Source: a virus. Taken from it: DNA of 22,801 nt. Position 1 is the stretch's first letter, and each line of letters begins with the position of its first letter. A model generated the notes under the pieces. The model worked only from the letters and a program-made list of their open reading frames with translations. It was not told where the DNA came from and ran no database searches. Positions 1 to 7,029 of this stretch are shown here, piece after piece. The translations under genes were made by a program, and so were the position numbers. The stretch is taken from positions 1-22,801 of the IMG/VR virus record IMGVR_UViG_3300006638_000198; one strand, 5' to 3'.

Positions 1-124
1 CCGTAAACGCGACGACGCCGACGATAATCAATTTCTCATGCGCCTTGACGAGCGCGATCCATTTTTCTACAACTGTGATGGGTGCTGCGGTGGGTGTGAC
101 GGGTGCTACTGATATCGATGACAT
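1..124 (-). CDS. Small membrane protein, 5' part only (runs off the window)
   Basis: Reading from ATG at 124 toward position 1 gives 41 residues with no stop, so the gene continues beyond the window. A strong SD, GGAGG, lies 4 nt before the ATG. The N-terminus is Pro/Thr/Ala/Val-rich (starting MSSISVAPVTPTAAP). It is followed by a short amphipathic stretch (VEKWIALVKAHEK) and then a hydrophobic run (LIIVGVVAF) that looks like the start of a transmembrane helix. It is the last gene before the left edge, behind its own predicted promoter and downstream of the endonuclease gene. Small late-phage proteins of this kind can be holins or spanin components, but nothing visible proves a lysis role. 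The family is not recognised. The existence of the gene is well supported by the SD, the promoter and the open frame. Confidence 0.7.
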   Translation of the reverse strand, partial: MSSISVAPVTPTAAPITVVEKWIALVKAHEKLIIVGVVAFT

Positions 125-133
125 GATGCCTCC

Positions 134-162
134 ATAGTACGGAAGTACTACTCGAAAGTCAA
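134..162 (-). promoter_or_regulatory. Sigma70-like promoter P1 with overlapping inverted repeat
   Basis: On the minus strand the -35 box TTGACT (162-157) is followed by a 17-nt spacer and the -10 box TACTAT (139-134), close to the sigma70 consensus. The -35 overlaps the TGA stop of the endonuclease gene. A perfect inverted repeat, TAGTAC-TTCC-GTACTA (150-135), overlaps the spacer end and the -10 and could be an operator. The -10 abuts the SD of the next gene, so the predicted start point would leave only a few leader bases. Confidence 0.7.
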
Positions 163-620
163 GCGTTATTCAATCGCGCGCGCAAGTAATTTGCAACATT
201 GTTGAGGATGTCTGGATTGCGCGCCGCACCGAAGAAACGCTCCACGTAGCCGAGCCCTCGATTACACTTGAAGCACAGCAACCCGCGAACTGATTTGGGC
301 ATCGCGTACCGCTTCGCGTCGGCGATAGCTTGCTTTCTTGTTATTGAGTGACAGATAGCCATCGTCTTCCCCAGTTCGTTGTACGCCTCTGCGCACCACT
401 TTGTCGCATCCTGCGGAGTGGGGTCGTGACGGGACACCTCGACGTGAAAATGGTAGTGATCTACACAGGGCGGGCCATACGCGTCGAGCGGACCTCCGCA
501 GATTCCGCATTTGTCGTTTTGTTCGGCTCGTCGGCGGTCGTGCTCGGCGAGGTCGATGCCGAATTTTTTTCGGAGTCGGATGTCTTTTTGCTCTGCTGCT
601 GTCTTTTTGCTTCTCGCCAT
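159..620 (-). CDS. Recombination endonuclease VII-like HNH nuclease (copy 1)
   Basis: 153 aa. It resembles the endonuclease VII family (T4 gp49), which resolves branched DNA or acts as a homing-type nuclease. Visible motifs are a zinc site from C38-G-I-C41 and C116-F-K-C119, a catalytic DHYH core at residues 54-57, and the family signature RGLLCFKCNRGLG at 112-124. About 50 residues separate the DHYH core from the second Cys pair, longer than in the minimal family and much longer than in copy 2. The N-terminus is basic, as in DNA-binding proteins. The ATG at 620 has a GGAG SD 8 nt upstream. The 5' third overlaps the 3' part of the small membrane protein gene (461-751) in another frame. It could clear branched DNA during packaging or be a free-standing homing enzyme. 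The family call is firm; the role is inferred. Confidence 0.9.
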   Translation of the reverse strand: MARSKKTAAEQKDIRLRKKFGIDLAEHDRRRAEQNDKCGICGGPLDAYGPPCVDHYHFHVEVSRHDPTPQDATKWCAEAYNELGKTMAICHSITRKQAIADAKRYAMPKSVRGLLCFKCNRGLGYVERFFGAARNPDILNNVANYLRARLNNA

Positions 621-751
621 CTCGCTCGCTCCGTGTACCGTTCCTTATTCATTTTGAACATCTCGCGCTCGTACCAACAAACTTTTTCCCCTTGGATCAC
701 AATCCACACCAGCAAAAGAAGTTCAAGGACGAACATAACGTGATCGAACAC
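461..751 (-). CDS. Small membrane protein overlapping the endonuclease gene
   Basis: 96 aa from GTG at 751, which lies 7 nt after the TGA stop of the 1531-aa gene. Its SD (TGAGG, 5 nt before the GTG) includes that stop, an arrangement typical of translational coupling. An in-frame ATG at 736 is an alternative start. Residues 6-20 (MFVLELLLLVWIVIQ) form one strong transmembrane helix. They are followed by an aromatic and charged stretch (WYEREMFKMNKERYTERARW) and a polar Ser/Thr/Lys/Glu tail. The first 43 residues are unique sequence filling an otherwise empty gap. The last 53 overlap the start of the endonuclease VII gene in another frame. Small late-phage proteins with one N-terminal helix and a charged tail include holins and inner-membrane spanins, but I cannot assign one. 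The tail could be a chance read-through, so the true functional length is uncertain. Confidence 0.55.
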   Translation of the reverse strand: MFDHVMFVLELLLLVWIVIQGEKVCWYEREMFKMNKERYTERARWREAKRQQQSKKTSDSEKNSASTSPSTTADEPNKTTNAESAEVRSTRMARPV

Positions 752-758
752 GGCAGCC

Positions 759-3700
759 TCATTTCTTCTTCGGTTTCGCGAGCCCTGAAATTCCTTTGGT
801 CATTCCGGCTTTCTTCGCCGCCGACCGGGCAACGAAGTCCGCAAGGTCAGCTTTGTTCTTCGCGACGCGCGCGGCTTCGGATTGTGCGGCGGTCTTCGCC
901 TGCGCGTCTAACTTTTTGTCCACAACTCGGGAGGCAGGTCCTCCTCCGCTCCCTCGGGAATTTCCTGCCCCAGATAATTTATCTGCAGGTAGTTTTCCTT
1001 CGTCAGCGGAACTTCGTGTGCCCGCATCCAATCGAGAACGTAGTTTTTCGGCGTAGTCGAAGACTTGCTTTCTGGCTTCGTCGGCTGTGATTTTTCCATC
1101 TAAGTGCTCCTTCCAAATGTTGTCGACATCTGCTTTTGTCTCCGCTGTCCGCGTTTCGGGCGGAAACACCTTGCGCCATTCGACCCAGACGACAGACTGA
1201 AGTTGACGCGGATACTTCATCGGTGGATCGTTGGGGTGCTCCGCGTTAATCTCGTGCATCGCCTGTCGGGTCGCTTCCACATAAAGAGGGTAGCTCCCAT
1301 GTACACCTGTTATTGTAGACCCATTCCCGCCAAAATTCAAGCCTGTTTCTGGGTCATCGCCTGCCACAGGGCGCATCAGGCTCAACCCGACGTGGTGCGT
1401 GTCAGCGGTCACGTCCCCGTGTTCCGACTCCGGCTCCGCGATGTTGTTGTAGAAACTGCGGACCTTATGTGCTTCTCCGAGGTTCCGACTGATGTTTTCC
1501 AGCGACCCGTCCTGCAGCACCGAAATTCCCTTGGCGATAGAGTTTAATCCACCCCACGCGACTTTTTCGGGAGTATTAGTCCCGGCGAGCATCATGATCC
1601 CTTTTTTCGAACCGTCGGGAGCGAGTTCGTGAAACTCACGCGGGTTGTGTGCTTCGTCGTATATCCGCACGAACGCGGCTTTCTCGACTGGGTCAGACAA
1701 ATCGCTAAGAGATTTTCCTTTCAAATTTTGGATCAGGTTGGTATCAACCCAAGGCGTCGTAGGCTTCTTGCCCTTTGCGATTTTCTTCTGGTTAGCCTCA
1801 GCGATGTCGCGAATAAAATCGGTCGCCTTCGTCTGCATCTCAGGCGTGAACTTCACATCACTTTTGTTCAAAACCGTGTCGGTTAATCGTTCGTAAAGTG
1901 AGACGTTCTGGTTCCAATCTTTCTGTGGTGACTGGCTCGCTATGGCAGCCCAATTCTGGCGCGGTTCCAGACCCGACGCCTTTGCGTCTTTATTGCCTAT
2001 CTCGTGCGCGCCGTCATACCACTCGCGGTCTTGGATTCTGTTTTCAGGCGTCACATGCTCGTACATGGCCTTTATGTTGTCTTTTGCGTGGCGAACGAAG
2101 GAGTCGAGAATACCTTTCGGCGTTTTTAATTCTTCCGGCGTGAACTTCATGCTCTTATTCTGCGCCAAGAGTTTGTCCGCCAAACGTTGAGCGATGGCAG
2201 GTCTCTGGTGGATCATAGAGGCGTCCAAGGTCAGGTCGTGACCCATCGGGTCTTCCGTCGCGTTCGTGGCGGTCGGAAATCGCGAACTGATGCGGTTCCC
2301 AAGTTGTGTTCCCGTACGGGAACTTTCCGGTGTCGCCGCTTGCTGACTTTCCGAAATGTTACCGTTCGGTGTCTTTTGCGGTTCGTCCTTCATGAAGATT
2401 TCTTTACCCTGCTTCATGTCGAAGATAGCGTCCTGCGCGTGATCGTGCCCTAGTTGCACTGCTTCCGCGCGGTCGGGGATCGTTTTCACGACATCGAGAA
2501 CATGCACGCCGTCTTTGGGTCGCAGCCATGTGCCAAGACTCTCGGTCGGGTCTTTCAGCAAGTCCGCGTTCTTCGCCGCGAAATCCTGAACAGCTTTGGG
2601 CGTCAGTTTACCTTTCACTTCCACGGTTCGGTCGGGGTGAGTAGATACTGCGAAGTTGTCCGTGCCCGCCATGTTTTTGTTCTGAGCGAGATTGAACGTA
2701 GACCCGCCAGCCTCGTTGTGCGCGGCGACGATTTTAGCCCACGGTTTTGCTGCAGGTTTTTCGGGAGCGTTGGCTCCGAAGTTGAACGATGTGGCGTCCT
2801 CATCCTTGTCTGATTTTACTTCTGCGGTTGTGATTTTTTCTGGGAGGATATCGTTCCAACCGACTTCTTTATTTGCTCCCGCAGCTTTGCCTTCTCCTCG
2901 GGCGTCATCTGCCGCACGGTTTTCGACGCCTCCTCCATTAACTGCTGCGTTGTCAGGGTTTCCATTTTGTCCTCTCCTCAGTGCTTCCTCGTGCATCTGC
3001 TGCAATCGTTCCGAACTATAGTGGTACTGCCGCGAAAGTCCGGGTTCTCGGACGTTCTCGTTCTCTTTAATGATATCAGCGACGTGAGGCTGCGTCAAGT
3101 ACTCTTTCGCCGAGTCGATCATCTTGTGCATGTACTCGACCGATTCTTCGTGGCTGAAGCCTGCATCCTTCAAGAACCGATAAGCCTGCCCCCCGTCGGA
3201 ATGAGATTTGTCAAAATCGAAGTTGCGATTCGCACTCCGAGGAATATCGTTGAACGCTTCGTCGGCGGCTATCCCACCCATGAAGGTTTTTATCATGCCG
3301 GGTAATTTTTCTGTTTTAATGAGGCGAGTTCCCGGCTGCATCACATCCGATGCGTCCCACCGCACAGCGGCTCGCATTCGCCCGTGCGCGTCCATATGCG
3401 TATGGCGCAGCATGCCGCGCTGAGTTAAGCCTTCGTTGGCTCCGACCATCGCATGTCCGAGTTCGTGTCGCATGGTCTGAACCGGAGTGCGATTCGATCC
3501 CGATTCAGGCAGCGATAGCAACTTGTTGGTAGGCACAGAATATCCCGCCGCTGGCTCACGTTTTCCAGTTTTGTCGATGGACCAATCCGTCGCGTCGGGG
3601 AACTTCTTTTGGGCTACCTTGAGAGCGTCTTTGGAAGAGAACGCATCGATAGGTTCGAAATGTTCTGCGCCACCCTTATCCGTTATCGCTATCGAATAGG

Positions 3701-5354
3701 GTTGTTTCAGTTCGGATTGATACTCGTTCGTGTGCAGGGTGTCGCCCGCGCCGCCGAGATATTTTCCCGTCTCGCCGTAGTGGTCGTTCATTTTCACAGT
3801 CTGATTCGGATGCACGCCGAGTTTGTCGAGGATCGGCTCGACATCGCGCACACCTTTGTACTGCCAATCGTCGGGACGGTCGAGATTGCTTTTGCTGGCG
3901 GCGGGCTTGTCGGCAGTTTCGATGATGATGTTGCCACGGTTCTTGAGGAGACCTGCCGACTGTTTGAGCGCGTCAACTTGTTCGGGAGTCACGCCGTCTT
4001 TGGGGACCGTAAAGGTGAACGTTTCGCCCGCCTGATGATTCATCTGTGGAGCAACACGAATCGTTTTTGCATCGTTTATGAAATTCGTCCGACCTGATTC
4101 GTCATTGCCGTACTGCGCGCCTTCGGGAACAGACCCGAGCGCGCCTGCGTGAGTGTTCGCTCCGATGGTTGAGACTTTTCCGTCAGGTCCGATAAAACTC
4201 GGTTCAGTTTTCATTTTATCCGAAACATCGCCGACACCAAATTTTTGGCGAACTGCGTCGAGCGCGGGATGAATAGGCGCTGCAGCGGCCACAGTTTCGG
4301 CAGGTTTAGCGGGTGTCGTGCCCGTGGTTCCGCCGTTCGCTTCAAGAAAACTGATCGCCTTCTCGGGCTCCAAATCCGTCACATGCTTGTATGCACCCGG
4401 TTGGGTGAACTCCATGCTGATTTCGGTTGCGTTGGAATTTCGAATGGCGTCGGCGATCTTGGCGCGCGTGTCGGGATTCTTGATGTCGCCAGCTTCGAAG
4501 TGCAGGAGATTACCGCTCGTACCCAACGTAGCGACACGAACGTCACCGTTATTGATGGCGGCTTGGGTGTCGCGGTCTGGTGCCATGTCTTTGTGACTCA
4601 GCCCATAAGGAATTTCTTTGAACCCGTCCTTGGTGATCCAGCCGTCCGTATCGACAGTCGGTGCCGCAGGCTTTTCGGGCGCGCGCACTTCTATTCCACC
4701 GACTCCGCGCAACTGCCCGCCCGGTTTCGGTTTTACTATCGGAGAGATTTTCTTGCCGCCCACTTTCGCGAGTGAGACACGTCCTGCTTCGGAACTTCCC
4801 TCGGGCGCTTTCGCTTCGAGCGCAGCCTTGCCTTCTTCCGCAACCCCTTTGGCGAAATTTTTGCCCGTCTCGGCGAGGTGCGCTCCCACCTCCGGTGCAG
4901 CTTCTAAACCTTTTTCGCCCATGCCGACGTTGACGAGCCCGCCTGCGACCGCACCCGCCATGCCGGGGATATCCCCACGCTTTAGTGCCTCGGCGAATTC
5001 GGGACCGCCTGTGATGCCAGTAACCGTATCCACAGGATGATGAACTAGCTGGTACGCTAATTCTACGGGCATCATGACCGTGGACTTTCCTGTTTTCTTG
5101 ACAGACTCCAGCGGGTTGTTGTACAGGTCTTTCAGTTCCGAGATGGCTTGGTCTATGGGGTGCGGCGTGCCGACCGTAGTTTGACTGAGGTTCTGCCCAA
5201 ACCCCGTGGCGGGGGTTTCAGCATTCGTTGAAACAGGCGCGGCGGGTGAAACTGTGGGAGGCGCAACAGTAGGATTACCGCCAGCACCCAAGTCAGAAAC
5301 GGGGGGCGCGGGCGGCGGCGTCGGAGTCGGTAGGGTCGTGCTGTCGGTTGCCAT
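759..5354 (-). CDS. Giant multidomain phage protein with FtsH-like zinc-protease motif
   Basis: 1531 aa, probably an internal or ejected virion protein (inference). Residues 1-60 are Pro/Thr/Ala-rich and low in complexity, and residues 130-145 are Gly/Ala-rich and hydrophobic. Two loosely similar segments follow (about 236-340 and 361-482). A zincin motif HELGHA is at 630-635, followed by GGIAADEAF at 693-701; this pairing resembles peptidase M41 (FtsH: HEAGH, then GGRAAEE), with E697-D698-E699 region residues as third-ligand candidates, but no AAA ATPase is present. Residues about 1090-1400 contain SPQKDWNQN, VTADTHH and YPRQLQSVVWVEWR, which recall a module of large phage proteins that I associate from memory with DUF7178. 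The C-terminus is Ala/Lys-rich. The ATG at 5354 has TAGGA upstream, overlapping the previous stop. Gene 908-1099 is nested in another frame near the 3' end. The family name and function remain uncertain. Confidence 0.85.
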   Translation of the reverse strand: MATDSTTLPTPTPPPAPPVSDLGAGGNPTVAPPTVSPAAPVSTNAETPATGFGQNLSQTTVGTPHPIDQAISELKDLYNNPLESVKKTGKSTVMMPVELAYQLVHHPVDTVTGITGGPEFAEALKRGDIPGMAGAVAGGLVNVGMGEKGLEAAPEVGAHLAETGKNFAKGVAEEGKAALEAKAPEGSSEAGRVSLAKVGGKKISPIVKPKPGGQLRGVGGIEVRAPEKPAAPTVDTDGWITKDGFKEIPYGLSHKDMAPDRDTQAAINNGDVRVATLGTSGNLLHFEAGDIKNPDTRAKIADAIRNSNATEISMEFTQPGAYKHVTDLEPEKAISFLEANGGTTGTTPAKPAETVAAAAPIHPALDAVRQKFGVGDVSDKMKTEPSFIGPDGKVSTIGANTHAGALGSVPEGAQYGNDESGRTNFINDAKTIRVAPQMNHQAGETFTFTVPKDGVTPEQVDALKQSAGLLKNRGNIIIETADKPAASKSNLDRPDDWQYKGVRDVEPILDKLGVHPNQTVKMNDHYGETGKYLGGAGDTLHTNEYQSELKQPYSIAITDKGGAEHFEPIDAFSSKDALKVAQKKFPDATDWSIDKTGKREPAAGYSVPTNKLLSLPESGSNRTPVQTMRHELGHAMVGANEGLTQRGMLRHTHMDAHGRMRAAVRWDASDVMQPGTRLIKTEKLPGMIKTFMGGIAADEAFNDIPRSANRNFDFDKSHSDGGQAYRFLKDAGFSHEESVEYMHKMIDSAKEYLTQPHVADIIKENENVREPGLSRQYHYSSERLQQMHEEALRRGQNGNPDNAAVNGGGVENRAADDARGEGKAAGANKEVGWNDILPEKITTAEVKSDKDEDATSFNFGANAPEKPAAKPWAKIVAAHNEAGGSTFNLAQNKNMAGTDNFAVSTHPDRTVEVKGKLTPKAVQDFAAKNADLLKDPTESLGTWLRPKDGVHVLDVVKTIPDRAEAVQLGHDHAQDAIFDMKQGKEIFMKDEPQKTPNGNISESQQAATPESSRTGTQLGNRISSRFPTATNATEDPMGHDLTLDASMIHQRPAIAQRLADKLLAQNKSMKFTPEELKTPKGILDSFVRHAKDNIKAMYEHVTPENRIQDREWYDGAHEIGNKDAKASGLEPRQNWAAIASQSPQKDWNQNVSLYERLTDTVLNKSDVKFTPEMQTKATDFIRDIAEANQKKIAKGKKPTTPWVDTNLIQNLKGKSLSDLSDPVEKAAFVRIYDEAHNPREFHELAPDGSKKGIMMLAGTNTPEKVAWGGLNSIAKGISVLQDGSLENISRNLGEAHKVRSFYNNIAEPESEHGDVTADTHHVGLSLMRPVAGDDPETGLNFGGNGSTITGVHGSYPLYVEATRQAMHEINAEHPNDPPMKYPRQLQSVVWVEWRKVFPPETRTAETKADVDNIWKEHLDGKITADEARKQVFDYAEKLRSRLDAGTRSSADEGKLPADKLSGAGNSRGSGGGPASRVVDKKLDAQAKTAAQSEAARVAKNKADLADFVARSAAKKAGMTKGISGLAKPKKK
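908..1099 (-). CDS. Nested 63-aa phage protein inside the 3' end of the giant gene
   Basis: 63 aa, wholly inside the 1531-aa gene but in a different frame of the same strand. The ATG at 1099 is preceded by a perfect SD (AAGGAG, 7 nt spacer), stronger than that of most genes here. The protein has a polar Lys/Ser/Thr start and then a well-formed segment including NYVLDWMRAHEVPLTKENYL and an acidic tail ending DLPPELWTKS. From memory this resembles a common short phage protein type with a pattern like PLTRENYL followed by an acidic end, whose function is unknown. In the same interval the giant protein is low-complexity Ser/Gly/Ala/Lys-rich, so the nested frame looks the more constrained over its downstream part. 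Translation would come from the same mRNA by internal initiation. No domain or catalytic residue can be named. Confidence 0.7.
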   Translation of the reverse strand: MEKSQPTKPESKSSTTPKNYVLDWMRAHEVPLTKENYLQINYLGQEIPEGAEEDLPPELWTKS

Positions 5355-5361
5355 CGGATTC

Positions 5362-5946
5362 CTACGGCTGTACGTGCAGGACTTTCAATTCGGGGTCGAT
5401 TTTACGTGCGCCCTCGATGTTTGCTATCGGAACATGGTGTAACCCACGGTCGCTGGTCTGGACAAGAGCATGACCGGACGGCACTGGAGGGTAGTCTGCC
5501 GCTATTCCTGCTGCGTCAGGCGATGTTTGGGCTCCGCTTGATGGTTTTACCTTCCCTGCTGGTTTGGACTCGTCCTGAGCCGCCGCAGGGGCTTTTTCGG
5601 GTGCTGTAGCCGCTCCGACGAGCACTTTCAGGATATTCGGGTGAGATTCAGCCAGATCAAGTTCCTTGGGATTCATGGCAGCCATGCGGGAAATGACGCT
5701 GAGACCCTTCTCAGCCTGTCCTATCGGCGGGCCAGCGGGAGGTGCCACAGATGCCAATTTCGCGCCGTGCAGTTTCTGCTTCACGTCGTCGGGGATCGGC
5801 AGCGTGTCCAGATGCTGTTTCAATTCGTCGGGATTCTTGCTCTGGAACGCGTCCCACAGATCGGCGCGCTGGGTATCGTCGATGCCCTGAGCACCCTGCA
5901 GAACTCCCGAGGCGTGGTCTATCAACGGCTGAACTGGTGACGACAT
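5362..5946 (-). CDS. Hypothetical late protein, possible internal virion protein
   Basis: 194 aa. The ATG at 5946 has an excellent SD (AGGAG, 5 nt spacer) overlapping the TAG stop of the phosphatase gene. Residues 1-60 look helical and soluble (RADLWDAFQSKNPDELKQHL). Residues about 110-155 are Ala/Pro/Lys-rich linker. The end contains GLHHVPIANIEGARKIDPEL, which resembles a C-terminal pattern of phage proteins in which a DG-x-x-H-x-I/V-P-x-x-N stretch is followed by A-x-x-x-DP. The TAG stop overlaps the TAGGA SD of the giant gene 7 nt upstream of its ATG, so the two are probably translationally coupled and may act together. No enzymatic motif, membrane segment or signal peptide is seen. The function is unknown; a virion-interior or ejection role is inferred only from neighbours. 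Confidence 0.8.
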   Translation of the reverse strand: MSSPVQPLIDHASGVLQGAQGIDDTQRADLWDAFQSKNPDELKQHLDTLPIPDDVKQKLHGAKLASVAPPAGPPIGQAEKGLSVISRMAAMNPKELDLAESHPNILKVLVGAATAPEKAPAAAQDESKPAGKVKPSSGAQTSPDAAGIAADYPPVPSGHALVQTSDRGLHHVPIANIEGARKIDPELKVLHVQP

Positions 5947-5954
5947 AAAATCTC

Positions 5955-6581
5955 CTATGAAATTCCGATTTCGGGCTCGACCGCGCCCAACACAACTTCG
6001 AATTCGAATTCACCTTTGTCGGTGAGGTAGCATGCGACGATGCCGCCCGGTGCGACGGCTTCCGCCACTTCGCCGATGCCCATGAAATGCTTGATGACTG
6101 AATTATGGATCGCGAAGACGGACGGGTATCCGTCGATGGGGCACGCCATGTACTGGGCGAGCACTTGAATGCGCTGCTCGAATTGTTGGAGACTTTCGCC
6201 GCCCGGAATCGGTACGGTCGGGTTATCGACGTAATATTTGAACTTGGCGATATTTTCGGGAGTCTTTTCTTGTCCGGTGAACCCGGCGACCATCCACGCT
6301 CGCAGGTTCGGGTCAGTTCCTAATTGCGGGCAGCACACACAGCACTCGTTCAGGATGATTTCTCCGGTTTGAGTTGTGCGCGCCAGATCGCTACAAATGA
6401 CACGCCCGATTTTTTCGAAGGATAAATACTGTGCGGCTTTCTCGGCGGACATGAGCCCGGTTTCGCTCAACCCATATGCTCCCCAGCCATCCCAAGAATT
6501 CATCGACTGAAGTTCCCCGTGGCGCACCATGTATCCAACTAAAACGCGGTTCGGATTCAAATTAAACATTGTACCATCCAT
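5955..6581 (-). CDS. Histidine phosphatase (phosphoglycerate mutase-like)
   Basis: 208 aa, branch-1-like histidine phosphatase superfamily, which forms a phospho-histidine intermediate and removes phosphate from sugars, nucleotides or proteins. The core is intact: the nucleophile motif RHGE at 20-23 (H21), the second arginine in SDLARTTQTGEII (R68), the acid E129 in GGES, and the second histidine H159 in AIHN. The GL-S-TG--SAEKAA stretch at 37-50 is also typical. A Cys-rich loop NECCVCC sits at 79-84. The ATG at 6581 lies inside the last codons of the zinc-ribbon gene (20-bp overlap); an in-frame ATG at 6569 is possible. The SD is weak, so coupling to the upstream gene is likely. The substrate cannot be read from sequence. 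A metabolic or signalling enzyme inside a late operon is an accessory-type gene. Confidence 0.88.
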   Translation of the reverse strand: MDGTMFNLNPNRVLVGYMVRHGELQSMNSWDGWGAYGLSETGLMSAEKAAQYLSFEKIGRVICSDLARTTQTGEIILNECCVCCPQLGTDPNLRAWMVAGFTGQEKTPENIAKFKYYVDNPTVPIPGGESLQQFEQRIQVLAQYMACPIDGYPSVFAIHNSVIKHFMGIGEVAEAVAPGGIVACYLTDKGEFEFEVVLGAVEPEIGIS

Positions 6582-6735
6582 CGACTTCAGTTTCCTGCAT
6601 CATCGCTTGCTGCAATAATTCAAATCGCGTTTCCCAACTACGCCAGCCACAGGAACAAACGAAGCGGTCGACGCGATTCTCGGGGTCGCGCGTCGCGGTG
6701 CCGCCGCAGTTTGGGCATTTCATTTGGTCGATCAT
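6562..6735 (-). CDS. Small zinc-ribbon protein
   Basis: 57 aa from ATG at 6735. The two knuckles CPNCGG and CSCGW form a four-cysteine zinc ribbon (C-x2-C, then C-x-C), followed by an aromatic and acidic helix ending VDGWYNV. Such small ribbons bind nucleic acid or proteins; no partner is known here. The start is uncertain. ATG 6735 has no clear SD and begins 4 nt after the encoded CCA of the Thr-type tRNA gene. A TTG at 6762 would add nine residues, has GAAGG 4 nt upstream, and overlaps the TGA of a 29-codon frame, but it would start inside the tRNA gene. A third choice is ATG 6723 (MKCPNCGG). The 3' end overlaps the phosphatase start by 20 bp. Confidence 0.75.
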   Translation of the reverse strand: MIDQMKCPNCGGTATRDPENRVDRFVCSCGWRSWETRFELLQQAMMQETEVDGWYNV

Positions 6736-6739
6736 AAAA

Positions 6740-6814
6740 TGGAGCCCCGTGGGGGAATTCAACCCGCCTTCTCAGAGTTACGGGCTCTGCCGTCTAGCGT
6801 TGACATAACGGGGC
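6740..6814 (-). tRNA. tRNA-Thr (CGT), divergent
   Basis: 75 nt with encoded CCA. The acceptor stem GCCCCGT/ACGGGGC pairs perfectly over 7 bp, the D stem is TGTC/GACG, and the anticodon stem CAGAG/CTCTG is perfect. The 7-nt loop CCCGTAA gives anticodon CGT. G1-C72, C2-G71 and anticodon G35-U36 fit known threonine identity elements. Odd points are C instead of the near-universal U33, T-loop TTGAATT instead of TTCAAAT-type, one mismatch in the T stem, and a D loop without GG. A 29-codon frame with a good SD (6759-6848) overlaps it. It is a tRNA gene by fold; function is less certain. Confidence 0.6.
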
Positions 6815-6865
6815 ATTGTGTCGTTCCATCTGTGCCTGCGTCTGTCATCGTCTTTCTCCTCGAAG

Positions 6866-6939
6866 TGGAGCGGACTGCGTGAATCGGACACGCTTGTTCT
6901 GGGTGGAAGCCAGATGCCCTGCCAATAGGCCAAGCCCGC
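6866..6939 (-). tRNA. tRNA-Gly (TCC)
   Basis: 74 nt with encoded CCA. The acceptor GCGGGCT/AGTCCGC forms 7 bp (one G-U) with U73, the usual glycine discriminator. The D stem is GCCT/GGGC with GG in the loop. The anticodon stem TCTGG/CCAGA is perfect and its loop CTTCCAC gives anticodon TCC with U33 present. The T stem GCGTG/CACGC is perfect. The T loop TCCGATT has C where U55 is normally found. It lies 8 nt after tRNA-Met, and the spacer starts TTTTATG as after the Thr gene. Confidence 0.88.
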
Positions 6940-6947
6940 ACATAAAA

Positions 6948-7023
6948 TGGTAGCGGAGGTTGGAATCGAACCAACGATCTTCGGTTTATGAGACCGACAA
7001 AGTAACCACTGTTCTACCCCGCC
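6948..7023 (-). tRNA. tRNA-Met (CAT)
   Basis: 76 nt with encoded CCA. The acceptor GGCGGGG/CTCCGCT forms 7 bp, with G-U at the terminal 1-72 pair and at 6-67. The anticodon stem TCGGT/ACCGA is perfect, with loop CTCATAA giving anticodon CAT. The T stem GTTGG/CCAAC is perfect with a canonical TTCGATT loop. The D stem is weak (GAAC/CTTT, three pairs). Anticodon CAT could also be a tRNA-Ile read through lysidine; the resemblance to bacterial Met tRNAs around the anticodon arm favours Met. The terminal G-U leaves initiator versus elongator unresolved. Confidence 0.88.
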
Positions 7024-7029
7024 ACAAAT

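Noticed and set aside
3609-4097. Plus-strand open frame of 162 codons
   Set aside because: It lies opposite the giant gene, whose frame shows clear motifs; there is no SD and no plus-strand neighbour.
6799-6830. Plus-strand TTGACA as a promoter
   Set aside because: It lies within the Thr tRNA sequence, no good -10 follows at the right distance, and no plus-strand gene follows.
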